From Burkholderiales bacterium (GTDB taxonomy: Bacteria > Pseudomonadota > Gammaproteobacteria > Burkholderiales > Burkholderiaceae_E), in assembly GCA_020348765.1 (NCBI GenBank), contig CP070753.1, positions 2,043,913 through 2,061,769 of the forward strand: a DNA stretch of 17,857 bases. The letters are read 5' to 3'. Under the pieces are notes generated by a model that saw only the letters and a program-made list of their open reading frames with translations, was not told where the DNA came from and did not search any database. Numbering within the stretch: position 1 is the stretch's first letter; every line of letters starts with the position of its first letter. Below, piece after piece: positions 8,592 to 17,857 of this stretch. A program made the translations under genes and the position numbers.

Positions 8592-8801
8592 CAGGTTCAA
8601 GTTAGGAAAGGTACCCAGCACACCCCGGGATCGGAACCCGATCCGTTCAGGGTGGAATTGCGAAACAGCCCGCCCGGCGACCCCGCAATGCACCGCCGAT
8701 GGCGCCTGAGCCCATTGCCCGGCGGCAATGCGCGGCGCTCGTCGACTCGGCCGGCGAATCCGCTCCGCTTCGTTCACAAGATCGATGCGGACGGACCGTC
8801 G
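8592..8801 (-). promoter_or_regulatory. rpsA leader region with two perfect hairpins
   Basis: This is the 210-bp gap between the cmk stop and the rpsA start; it holds no gene I can support. Two perfect inverted repeats lie in it: GGATCGG-3 nt-CCGATCC at 8628-8644 and CATTGCC-4 nt-GGCAATG at 8713-8730. Neither is followed by a T-run in the rpsA direction. The nearer one ends 36 nt before the ATG. The 20 nt before the ATG have no Shine-Dalgarno-like run. In E. coli the rpsA start also lacks one and is folded and autoregulated by S1; a parallel role here is inference. I could not pick a convincing promoter. Confidence 0.45.
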
Positions 8802-9491
8802 TCAGGCGGACAACCCGTTGCGCTCGCAAAACTCGAGCACCGCTGCAACCGCCTCGTCGATGTCGAGCGCGGTGGTGTCGAGCACGAACGCGTCCTCCGC
8901 AGGCCTGAGCGGCGCCGCCGCGCGCTGGGAATCTCGCGCGTCACGCTCGGACAGGTCCCGCAAAAGGTCGCAAAGGTTAACAGAAAACCCTTTTTCCATC
9001 AACTGTTTATAGCGCCTGTCCGCGCGCGATTCCACGCTCGCCGTCAGGAACACCTTGACCGTCGCGTCCGGGAACACGACGGTGCCCATGTCGCGCCCGT
9101 CGGCGACCAGCCCGGGCGCGCGCCGAAAGCCGCGCTGGCGCTCGAGCAGGGCCGTGCGCACCTGCGGATGCGCGGCCACGCGCGAGGCCGCGTTGCCGAC
9201 CGCCTCGGCCCGGATCGCCTCGCCCACTTCCTCGCCGTCGAGCCGCACGCGGCCGCCGTCGAAGCTCGCATCCAGCGCTGCGGCGCATCGGGCCAGCGCA
9301 GCCGGCGCGTCGAGCGGCAGGCCCCGGCGCAACGCGGCCAGCGCCACGAGCCGGTACAACGCACCGCTGTCGAGCAGGTGAAAGCCGAGGACCTGGGCCA
9401 CGCGGGCGGCCACGGTCCCCTTGCCCGAAGCGGTCGGCCCGTCGATCGCGATGACCGGCACCGGCCGGGTCGGCTCAGCCGCGCTCGACAT
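8802..9491 (-). CDS. cmk: Cytidylate kinase
   Basis: A 229-residue cytoplasmic kinase that converts (d)CMP to (d)CDP with ATP. The P-loop GPTASGKGT is at residues 18-26 right after VPVIAIDG. Further family features are [29 protein letters not shown] (CMP-binding region with the conserved Arg-Asp), [17 protein letters not shown], and a C-terminal [12 protein letters not shown]. Length agrees with E. coli (227). The ATG at 9491 lies 17 bp inside the 3' end of aroA, and no strong ribosome binding site is visible, so translation probably depends on aroA. The order aroA-cmk-rpsA is common in proteobacteria. Confidence 0.97.
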   Translation of the reverse strand: MSSAAEPTRPVPVIAIDGPTASGKGTVAARVAQVLGFHLLDSGALYRLVALAALRRGLPLDAPAALARCAAALDASFDGGRVRLDGEEVGEAIRAEAVGNAASRVAAHPQVRTALLERQRGFRRAPGLVADGRDMGTVVFPDATVKVFLTASVESRADRRYKQLMEKGFSVNLCDLLRDLSERDARDSQRAAAPLRPAEDAFVLDTTALDIDEAVAAVLEFCERNGLSA

Positions 9492-10833
9492 CGGCGGGTT
9501 CGCCCGGTCGCGGCCCGGCCTCCTCGACCGCAATGCCGACGGCGCGCGCCAGCGGAGCAAAACCCGGGAACGAGGTCACGACATTGCGCGCGTCCTCGAC
9601 GCGCAGCGGGCCGGCGGCCCGCAGACCGGCGATCGCGAACGCCATCGCGATCCGGTGATCCCCGTGCGAGACGACCGTGCCGGCGGAGAACGCGTCGGCC
9701 CGGTCGCCCCGGCCTTCGATGACCATGCCGTCCGGCGTCGGCCTGGCATCGACGCCCAGCCGCTGCAGCCCCTCGGCCATCACGGCGATCCGGTCCGATT
9801 CCTTGACCCGCAGTTCCTCGGCTCCGGTGACCCGGGTGCGCCCGCGGGCACACGCGGCCGCGACGAACAGGGCCGGGAATTCGTCGATCGCCAGCGGAAC
9901 GAGCCCGGCCGGCACGTCGATGCCGCGCAGCTCGGCGCCTCGCACGTGCAGGTCGGCGACCGGCTCGCCACCGGCGAGCCGCGCATCGACGACTTCGATG
10001 TCTGCGCCCATCAGGCGCAGGACATCGAGCACGCCGGTGCGCGTCGGGTTGACGCCGACATGCTCGAGCCACAGGTCCGAACCGGGCGCGATCGATGCCG
10101 CCACCAGGAAGAAGGCAGCCGACGAGATGTCGGCCGGTACGTCGATCGCGGTGGCCGTGAGCCGGGCGCCACCGGTGACCGTCACGCTGGCCCCCTCGCG
10201 TCCGACCGGAACGCCGAATGCCTGCAGCATGCGCTCGGTGTGGTCGCGTGTCGGCGCCGGCTCGGTGACCCGTGTCTGCCCGGCCGCGTACAGCCCCGCG
10301 AGCAGCACCGCCGACTTGACCTGCGCACTGGCGACCGGCAGAGCGTAGTCGATCCCGACCAGTCCCGGTGACGGCAGGATCCTGAGCGGCGGGCAGCCGT
10401 CGCGGGTCTCGATGCGGGCACCCATGCGCTCGAGCGGGTCGGCGACCCGGCGCATCGGCCGCCGGCTCAGGCTGTCGTCGCCGATCAGCGTCGCCTCGAA
10501 GCCCTGTCCGGCCAGCAGGCCCGCGAGCAGCCGCATCGACGCGCCGGAGTTGCCGCAGTCGAGCGCCTCGGCCGGAGCCCGCAGTCCGCGCAGCCCGACG
10601 CCTCGGACCTCGACCCGACCCTGCTCGGGGCCGTCGATGCGAACGCCCATGGCCCGGAACGCGTTCATCGTCGAGAGCGCGTCGGCGCCTTCGAGGAACC
10701 CGCTGATGCGGGTCAGGCCATCGGCGATCGCGCCGAGCATGATCGAGCGGTGCGACACCGACTTGTCGCCTGGCACGCGGATGCGACCCGACACCGGCCC
10801 GCCAGGCGCCACCACCAGACTGCTGGACATCAT
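9475..10833 (-). CDS. aroA: 3-phosphoshikimate 1-carboxyvinyltransferase (EPSP synthase)
   Basis: A 452-residue enzyme joining shikimate-3-phosphate and PEP, the sixth shikimate step and the target of glyphosate. It has [20 protein letters not shown] (18-37, catalytic Lys24), [15 protein letters not shown] (91-105), [81 protein letters not shown] and [14 protein letters not shown]. The GDKSxSHR and RPM motifs place it with class II-like enzymes rather than the E. coli type. The residue matching E. coli Gly96 is Gly97, but the next one (E. coli Thr97) is Ala98. Two Met codons start it (10833, 10830), and AGGGG upstream fits the second better. It is read divergently from the unknown gene at 10959. 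Confidence 0.97.
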   Translation of the reverse strand: MMSSSLVVAPGGPVSGRIRVPGDKSVSHRSIMLGAIADGLTRISGFLEGADALSTMNAFRAMGVRIDGPEQGRVEVRGVGLRGLRAPAEALDCGNSGASMRLLAGLLAGQGFEATLIGDDSLSRRPMRRVADPLERMGARIETRDGCPPLRILPSPGLVGIDYALPVASAQVKSAVLLAGLYAAGQTRVTEPAPTRDHTERMLQAFGVPVGREGASVTVTGGARLTATAIDVPADISSAAFFLVAASIAPGSDLWLEHVGVNPTRTGVLDVLRLMGADIEVVDARLAGGEPVADLHVRGAELRGIDVPAGLVPLAIDEFPALFVAAACARGRTRVTGAEELRVKESDRIAVMAEGLQRLGVDARPTPDGMVIEGRGDRADAFSAGTVVSHGDHRIAMAFAIAGLRAAGPLRVEDARNVVTSFPGFAPLARAVGIAVEEAGPRPGEPADVERG

Positions 10834-10958
10834 GATCCCCTGCCGTGAAACCGGCGAAACGACCGGCGGTGCGCGCGCGCCGACGCGCGGCCACCCACCC
10901 CGGACGATCGTTGATCGATACTCGAAGGAATTCTAACCAGTGCTTCGGAGACTGCGGC
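10834..10958. promoter_or_regulatory. Divergent promoter region between aroA and the unknown gene
   Basis: This 125-bp gap feeds two divergent starts. An AT-rich patch lies at 10910-10937 in otherwise very GC-rich sequence. On the minus strand TAGAAT (10935-10930) is a fair -10 box for aroA, giving a leader near 90 nt. On the plus strand GATACT (10917-10922) could be a -10 for the unknown gene. No good -35 accompanies either. A small palindrome, CGATC-GTT-GATCG, sits at 10905-10917 and could be an operator. All of this is by eye. Confidence 0.35.
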
Positions 10959-11600
10959 ATGGCGAGGAAACGTCGCGCTCGGGGTGGCGGCGAGGACGGC
11001 GAGGACCTGGCCCTCGCCGAGCGGCCGCTCGAGTTCTCCCCGACCGCCCGCTACTACGCACCGTTCGCCGAACGCGCCGAACAGGACGAGCCGCCGGACG
11101 GCGAGCGCACCCCGGGTGCGGGCGCATCGAAGCCCGGCGCCGGGTCGCGTCCCGGCACGGCCGCAGCTCCGTCGGCGCGCGGGGGAAGTGGCAAGGGCAG
11201 GGCCAAGGTCACGGGCAGGCCTCGCGCCACGATCCAGAAGAGCGGTGAACGACCGCCGCCGCGGCCAGCCCCAAGCTCCCGCGACGAGCGCTTCCCGAGC
11301 CGGCCGCGCGAACGGTTGACCCTCGGCGCACGCGCGCTGGTCAATCGGCTGGCGCCGAAGGTCCCCCTGGTGCATACGGTGCGCGGCTTCTCGCACGTGC
11401 TGAACCGGATCGCGCTGGTCTGGGAAGAGCCCCGCCGCTTCTATCGGACCATGGACGAGTTGCTGATCGACAACCGCGGCAACCGGGCCGGCTTCCCGTT
11501 CGAGGTCGCCAACGAGCTGGCGCGGCTGCTCGCGCACTACCGCCAGTTCGTCCACCCTCCGCCGCCCGACGAACGCTGGAGCGGCATCGACTGGAGCTAG
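10959..11600 (+). CDS. Hypothetical protein, basic low-complexity N-half with a compact C-terminal region
   Basis: I do not recognise this 213-residue protein. Residues 1-20 are basic then acidic. Residues 45-118 are Pro/Gly/Ser/Arg-rich and probably disordered. From about 120 the sequence looks folded: LTLGARALVNRLAPKVPLVH, FSHVLNRIALVWEEPRRFYR (144-163), a MDELLIDNRGNRAGFPFEVA segment (165-184), NELARLLAHYRQF and a short WSGIDWS end. There is no signal peptide, membrane helix or Cys pair. It is the only rightward gene inside the leftward block. Support for coding: GGAG 8 nt before the ATG, strong third-position GC, and a stop that meets tyrA's stop exactly. Its stop TAG and tyrA's share the palindrome CTAG. 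Confidence 0.75.
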   Translation: MARKRRARGGGEDGEDLALAERPLEFSPTARYYAPFAERAEQDEPPDGERTPGAGASKPGAGSRPGTAAAPSARGGSGKGRAKVTGRPRATIQKSGERPPPRPAPSSRDERFPSRPRERLTLGARALVNRLAPKVPLVHTVRGFSHVLNRIALVWEEPRRFYRTMDELLIDNRGNRAGFPFEVANELARLLAHYRQFVHPPPPDERWSGIDWS

Positions 11601-12457
11601 CCGCTCAGCGCGCCGCGCCAGCGACTGGCGCGCCCGAGCGCCTCGCACAGCGCCGAGCGGTCGCCGGCCTCGATCAGCCCCACGATCGTGTCCAGCTCGT
11701 CGCGAAACCGGCGCGCGGCGGCCAGTAGCAGGTCATCGTTCTCCAGGAAGATATCGGCCCAAAGTTCCGGCGACGAAGCGGCGATGCGGGTCGTGTCGCG
11801 CAGTCCGGCACCGGCCAGTCCCTGCAACTCGCCGGCATCGGGTTCAGCCGCCAGCATCGCGGCCAGCGCGAATGCGGCCGCGTGCGGCAGGTGACTGACG
11901 CGGGCGAACACGGCGTCGTGCTCGGTCGGCGCCATGCGGCTCACGCGGGCGCCGAGCGCGGCCCACATCGCTTCGATGCGCGCCAGCGCCGCCGGCGCTG
12001 TCTGCGCGGTCGGCGTCAGGATCACCCGCGCGCCGGAGAACAGGTCCGCGCGCGCGGCGCGCGGCCCGCTGCGCTCGGAGCCCGCGATCGGGTGCGCGGG
12101 CACGAACTGCCCGAGCTTGTCTCCGAGCACCCGCTCGGCGGCCTCGGCGATGCCGCGCTTGGTGCTGGCGACGTCGGTCAGCACGGCACGCCGATCGAGC
12201 AGCGGCGCGGTTGCCTGCAGCAGCGCCGGCAGTGCGCTCGGCGGCGCGGCCAGCACCACCAGGTCGGCATGCGCCACCGCGCGCCCCGGCTCGGTCGCGA
12301 GCTCGTCGACCAGGCCCAGCTCGAGTGCGAGCTCGGCCTCCTGCGGCGCGTAGCCGACGATGCGCTGCGCCAGTTCGGCGCGTCGCAACCCGGCGGCGAG
12401 CGACCCGCCGATCAGCCCGAGGCCGATCACGGCCGCCCGCGCGAACATCGCGGTCAT
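11597..12457 (-). CDS. tyrA: Prephenate dehydrogenase
   Basis: A 286-residue monofunctional TyrA that oxidatively decarboxylates prephenate (or arogenate) to the tyrosine precursor. The N-terminal Rossmann loop IGLGLIGGSLAAGLR is at 11-25. The substrate region has HPIAGSERSGP (122-132) with the conserved His and Ser, and later SHLPHAAAFALA and GLRDTTRIAASSPELWADIF. No chorismate mutase domain is fused; that activity is in pheA. The second beta-strand ends in GYAPQE rather than an acidic residue, so NAD versus NADP use cannot be read with confidence. Its ATG overlaps hisC's stop as ATGA. Its stop meets the stop of the opposing unknown gene. Confidence 0.95.
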   Translation of the reverse strand: MTAMFARAAVIGLGLIGGSLAAGLRRAELAQRIVGYAPQEAELALELGLVDELATEPGRAVAHADLVVLAAPPSALPALLQATAPLLDRRAVLTDVASTKRGIAEAAERVLGDKLGQFVPAHPIAGSERSGPRAARADLFSGARVILTPTAQTAPAALARIEAMWAALGARVSRMAPTEHDAVFARVSHLPHAAAFALAAMLAAEPDAGELQGLAGAGLRDTTRIAASSPELWADIFLENDDLLLAAARRFRDELDTIVGLIEAGDRSALCEALGRASRWRGALSG

Positions 12458-13548
12458 GCCGCCAGCGCCCCCTCGAACGCCTTCAGGAACGCCTCGTTCT
12501 CCGACGGCAGACCGACCGATACCCGCAGCCACTCGGGCAGGCCATAGCCGCCCACCGGCCGCACGATCACGCCGGCACGCAGCAGCCGCTCGTACACCGC
12601 TGCCGCGTCGCCGACCCGGACCATGACGAAGTTCGCATACGACGGCACGTACTCGAGCCCCATGCGATCGAACGCCGACTGCAGCAGCTGCAGCCCGTCG
12701 CGGTTGAGCCGGTAGCTGCGCTCGAGGAACTCGCTGTCGCCGAGCGCCGCGAGTGCGGCCTGCTGGGCCAGCGAGTTGACGTTGAACGGCTGGCGCACCC
12801 GGTTCATCAGGTCGGTCAGCTCGGGCTGCGCGATGCCGTAGCCGATGCGCAGCCCCGCCATGCCGTAGGCCTTGGAGAACGTGCGCGAGACGATCAGGTT
12901 CGGGAAGCGCCGCACCCAGGACACCGAATCGTAGCGAAGCTCGGGCGGCAGGTATTCGGTGTAGGCCTCGTCGTAGAGCACCACCGTGTCCGCCGGCACG
13001 CGCTCGAGGAAACGCTCGACCTCGGGCGCCTCGACGAAGGTGCCGGTCGGGTTGTTCGGGTTGGCGACGAACACCAGCCGGGTGTCGGCCTCGATCGCAG
13101 CCAGCATCGCCTGAAGGTCGTGGCCGTAATTGCGCGCCGGCACGACGATGGCCCGCGCGCCCACCTCCTGCGTGGCCAGCGCGTAGACGGCGAACGCGTG
13201 CTGTGCGTAGACCGCCGACTCGCCCGGCGCCAGCAGCGAGTGCGCCGCCAGCTCCAGGATGTCGTTGCTGCCGTTGCCCAGCGTGATCCACTCCTGCGGC
13301 ACGTCCATGCGCCGGGACAGCGCCTGCTTCAGTTCGAAGCCGTTCGAGTCCGGATACCGGCCGACCTCGGCCATCGCCGCGACCACGGCACGACGGGCGG
13401 ACTCGGGCATGCCCAGCGGGTTCTCGTTCGAGGCCAGCTTGACGATCTCCGCCTCGTTGAGCCCGTACTGGCGCGCCAGCTCGGAAGTGGGCTTGCCGGC
13501 CTGATACGGCGCAATGGCGCGCACGTAAGCCGGCGCGTGAATGCTCAT
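12454..13548 (-). CDS. hisC: Histidinol-phosphate / aromatic aminotransferase (HisC family)
   Basis: A 364-residue class I/II PLP-dependent aminotransferase of the HisC branch. It shows KLASNENPLGMPESARRAV (37-55), RYPDSNGFELKQAL (64-77), VANPNNPTGTF (161-171), VLYDEAYTEYLP with Asp193, and the PLP lysine in SRTFSKAYGMAGLRIGYG (Lys226), then NVNSLAQQAALAAL. The ATG at 13548 is preceded by AGGAGT about 5 nt upstream. Lying between pheA and tyrA and overlapping tyrA, it probably transaminates phenylpyruvate and 4-hydroxyphenylpyruvate as well as, or instead of, imidazole-acetol phosphate. That role comes from context; sequence alone cannot separate the two. Confidence 0.93.
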   Translation of the reverse strand: MSIHAPAYVRAIAPYQAGKPTSELARQYGLNEAEIVKLASNENPLGMPESARRAVVAAMAEVGRYPDSNGFELKQALSRRMDVPQEWITLGNGSNDILELAAHSLLAPGESAVYAQHAFAVYALATQEVGARAIVVPARNYGHDLQAMLAAIEADTRLVFVANPNNPTGTFVEAPEVERFLERVPADTVVLYDEAYTEYLPPELRYDSVSWVRRFPNLIVSRTFSKAYGMAGLRIGYGIAQPELTDLMNRVRQPFNVNSLAQQAALAALGDSEFLERSYRLNRDGLQLLQSAFDRMGLEYVPSYANFVMVRVGDAAAVYERLLRAGVIVRPVGGYGLPEWLRVSVGLPSENEAFLKAFEGALAA

Positions 13549-13586
13549 CGTCGACTCCTCATGGATCTCGATCGTGCCGGCGGCGC

Positions 13587-14761
13587 TCAGCCACCGGAAC
13601 GCGGATACGATCCCAGCATCTTGTAGAACGCGGCATGGGCGCGGATCTCGCCCAACGCCGCCGCCACCGGCGGATCGAGCCGGTGCCCGATCAGGTCGAT
13701 GTAGAAGTAGTACTCCCAGGTGCCCTGGCGCGCCGGCCGCGATTCGAACCGCTTCATCGACACGCCTTGACGCGCCAGCGGCTCGATCAGCGCGTGCACC
13801 GCGCCGGCACGGTCCGGAACCGACAGGATCAGCGAGGTCAGGTCGGCGCCCGAGGGCTCGCAGTCCTGGCGGCCGACGATCACGAACCGGGTCCTGTTCT
13901 GCGGGTCGTCCTGGATGCCCGGCGCGACGATCTGAAGCCCGAACCGGATCGCCGCGCGCTCGGCCGCGATCGCAGCCACCGTGGCATCCTCGCGCGCCAA
14001 TCGTGCACCCTCGGCATTGCTGGCCACCGCCACCCGCTCCAGCCCCGGATAGTTCTGGTTCAGCCAGTTCGTGCACTGCGCGAGCGCCTGGCCGTGGGCA
14101 CAGACGCGGCTCACGCCGGCCATCGACCCGTTGTGCGTCATCAGGTTGTGCCGGACCGGCACCGAGACCTCGGCCGCGATGCACAGCGGCGTCTGCAGCA
14201 TCAGATCGAGGCTGCGATTGACCGCGCCCTCGGTCGAGTTCTCGACCGGCACCATGCCGAAGTCGGTCGAACCCGCTTCCGAGGCCCGGAACACTTCCTC
14301 GATCGTCGCGCAGGCCACGGGCTCGACGCTCGAACCGAAGTGCGCCAGCACCGCGAGCTCGGAAAACGTCCCCTCCGGGCCGAGGAAGGCGATGCGCACG
14401 CGTTGCTCGAGCCCGCGACAGGCCGAGATCAACTCGCGCCAGATCGCCTCGAGCGCTTCGCCGCTCAGCGGTCCCGGATTGCGCTCGCGCAGGCGCGCGA
14501 GCACCTGCGCCTCGCGCTCGGGCCGGTAGACCGGCGCGTCGACCCGATGCTTGACCTCACCGACCCGCTGCGCCGCGCGTGCACGCTCGCTGACCAGCTC
14601 GAGCAGTTGCGCATCGAGCGCGTCGATCCGTTGCCGCAACGGCTCGAGTTGGGCGTCGATCGATGCCTGCCGCTCGGCATCCCGCTCGGCGTCCCGCTCG
14701 GCATCCCGCTCGGCACGCTGCTCGCGCGACGCCTTGGCGCCGCTTCCGGTCGACCGCTCGC

Positions 14762-14765
<4 letters not shown>
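13587..14765 (-). CDS. pheA: Bifunctional chorismate mutase / prephenate dehydratase
   Basis: A 392-residue P-protein committing chorismate to phenylalanine. An AroQ-type chorismate mutase spans about 39-120 ([31 protein letters not shown]). Prephenate dehydratase follows from about 123 ([36 protein letters not shown], and the catalytic TRF at 292-294). A C-terminal ACT domain has [11 protein letters not shown] and ESRP (341-344), the phenylalanine feedback site. An extra N-terminus of about 35 residues precedes the mutase and carries AERD repeats. No other Met lies between it and the mutase. The ATG overlaps gyrA's stop as ATGA, which supports this start. hisC begins 38 bp after its stop. 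Confidence 0.96.
14671..14715 (-). repeat. 12-bp tandem repeat coding for AERD units in PheA
   Basis: Three complete 12-bp units (CGCTCGGCATCC or CGCTCGGCGTCC on the plus strand) run from 14671 to 14706, and a fourth matches for its first 9 bases. Because 12 is a multiple of 3, copy changes keep the frame. They encode alternating Ala-Glu-Arg-Asp at PheA residues about 18-33, likely a charged helix before the mutase domain. Confidence 0.9.
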
Positions 14766-17401
<2,636 letters not shown>

Positions 17402-17612
17402 TGGGGGATGAGCGCCCGGTCGGATGCGGCGCGCAAGCTAAACCGTTGAATTTTAACACGCTTCGGGCATGCACCTGCGGACGCCGCCTCCCCTGGCCCG
17501 GTGCACCGGCGGCGCCCGCCGGCTCGGCTCGAGCGGCGGTCTCGCGCACCAGCCTCTCACCGTCGCTCGCCGGCCCGCTAAGATCAGCGCCAACCGCAAC
17601 CGGAGGCGCCAC
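17402..17612. promoter_or_regulatory. Divergent promoter region between gyrA and the deaminase gene
   Basis: This 211-bp gap separates two divergent starts. The one AT-rich patch (GAATTTTAAC, 17448-17457) gives TAAAAT on the minus strand, a good -10 box for gyrA about 50 nt before its ATG, though I see no matching -35. On the plus strand TAAGAT at 17579-17584 is a possible -10 for the deaminase gene, 29 nt before its ATG. No other structure stands out. Confidence 0.4.
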
Positions 17613-17857
17613 ATGCAGATCATCGTTCCCCGCTGGCTGGTCCCGGTCGAACCCGCCGGAGCCCTGGAGCGGCACGCGCTGCTCATCGACGGATCGCAGA
17701 TCGCGGCCATCGGCCCGGCGCAGGAACTGTGCGCGGCCCACCCCGAGGCGGACCGCCTCGATCTGCCCGGGCACGCGCTGCTTCCCGGCCTGGTCAACCT
17801 GCACACGCACGCGGCGATGGCGCTGTTGCGCGGCTTCGGCGACGACCTGCCGCTCGA
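17613..17857 (+). CDS. Methylthioadenosine/S-adenosylhomocysteine deaminase-like amidohydrolase (3' partial)
   Basis: Only the first 81 residues are in the window. They show the start of an amidohydrolase of the TrzA/MtaD type: a short beta domain ([30 protein letters not shown]), then [20 protein letters not shown] with the metal-binding HxH pair His64/His66, and [11 protein letters not shown], a sequence typical of MtaD-like deaminases. Such enzymes deaminate 5'-methylthioadenosine or S-adenosylhomocysteine to the inosine forms. GGAGG lies 8 nt before the ATG. A divergent position next to gyrA is common for mtaD in beta- and gammaproteobacteria, as far as I recall. The exact substrate cannot be set from this fragment; other TrzA-family deaminases remain possible. 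Confidence 0.85.
   Translation, partial: MQIIVPRWLVPVEPAGALERHALLIDGSQIAAIGPAQELCAAHPEADRLDLPGHALLPGLVNLHTHAAMALLRGFGDDLPL

Noticed and set aside
6051..9722. A 1223-codon open frame on the plus strand opposite lapB-cmk
   Set aside because: It lies antisense to lapA, ihfB, rpsA and cmk, all of which are clear. High GC with biased third positions leaves antisense frames open, and the translation shows no family features.
10530..10556. A CP4-like glyphosate-insensitive EPSP synthase
   Set aside because: The change associated with CP4 is Ala at the position of E. coli Gly96; here that residue is Gly97. Only the neighbouring Thr-to-Ala difference remains.
12211..13626. A 471-codon open frame opposite hisC and tyrA
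   Set aside because: Antisense shadow of two recognised genes; no ribosome binding site or family motif.

Overview
The window is a GC-rich chromosomal stretch of conserved core genes. It most likely comes from a betaproteobacterium, probably Burkholderiales. This rests on recalled resemblance of GyrA, IHF-beta and RpsA to that group and on the gene order gyrA-pheA-hisC-tyrA-aroA-cmk-rpsA-ihfB-lapA-lapB-hldA. No alignment was run. I found no RNA gene, CRISPR array, insertion sequence, phage gene or defence gene, and nothing I would call a new multi-gene system.

Layout. Positions 2-1702 (+) hold one open frame. Its first ~85 codons look like a major-facilitator (MFS) transporter, and from about codon 84 onward it is the lipid II flippase MurJ. 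proC (+) follows at 1741-2565. A long leftward block (minus strand) begins with gyrA (17401) and runs pheA, hisC and tyrA. After one rightward gene of unknown function (10959-11600, +) it continues with aroA, cmk, rpsA, ihfB, lapA, lapB, hldA-type heptose kinase, a ComEA-like protein and ubiA (2601). At the right edge a divergent methylthioadenosine/S-adenosylhomocysteine deaminase-like gene starts at 17613 (+) and runs off the window.

How the genes fit together. aroA, pheA, tyrA and hisC cover the chorismate-to-phenylalanine/tyrosine branch (EPSP synthase, chorismate mutase/prephenate dehydratase, prephenate dehydrogenase, aminotransferase). cmk, rpsA and ihfB form the usual nucleotide/translation/nucleoid cluster. 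lapA, lapB and hldA concern lipopolysaccharide supply. ubiA makes the ubiquinone precursor and proC makes proline. Many junctions are 4-bp stop/start overlaps (gyrA/pheA, hisC/tyrA, lapB/hldA, comEA-like/ubiA), which suggests translational coupling.

Items to look at first: the MFS-MurJ junction, which removes MurJ's first transmembrane helix and may be an assembly join; the unknown protein on the opposite strand between tyrA and aroA; the missing serC and hldD compared with the usual order; the 12-bp repeat at the start of pheA; and the structured rpsA leader, which has no Shine-Dalgarno sequence.
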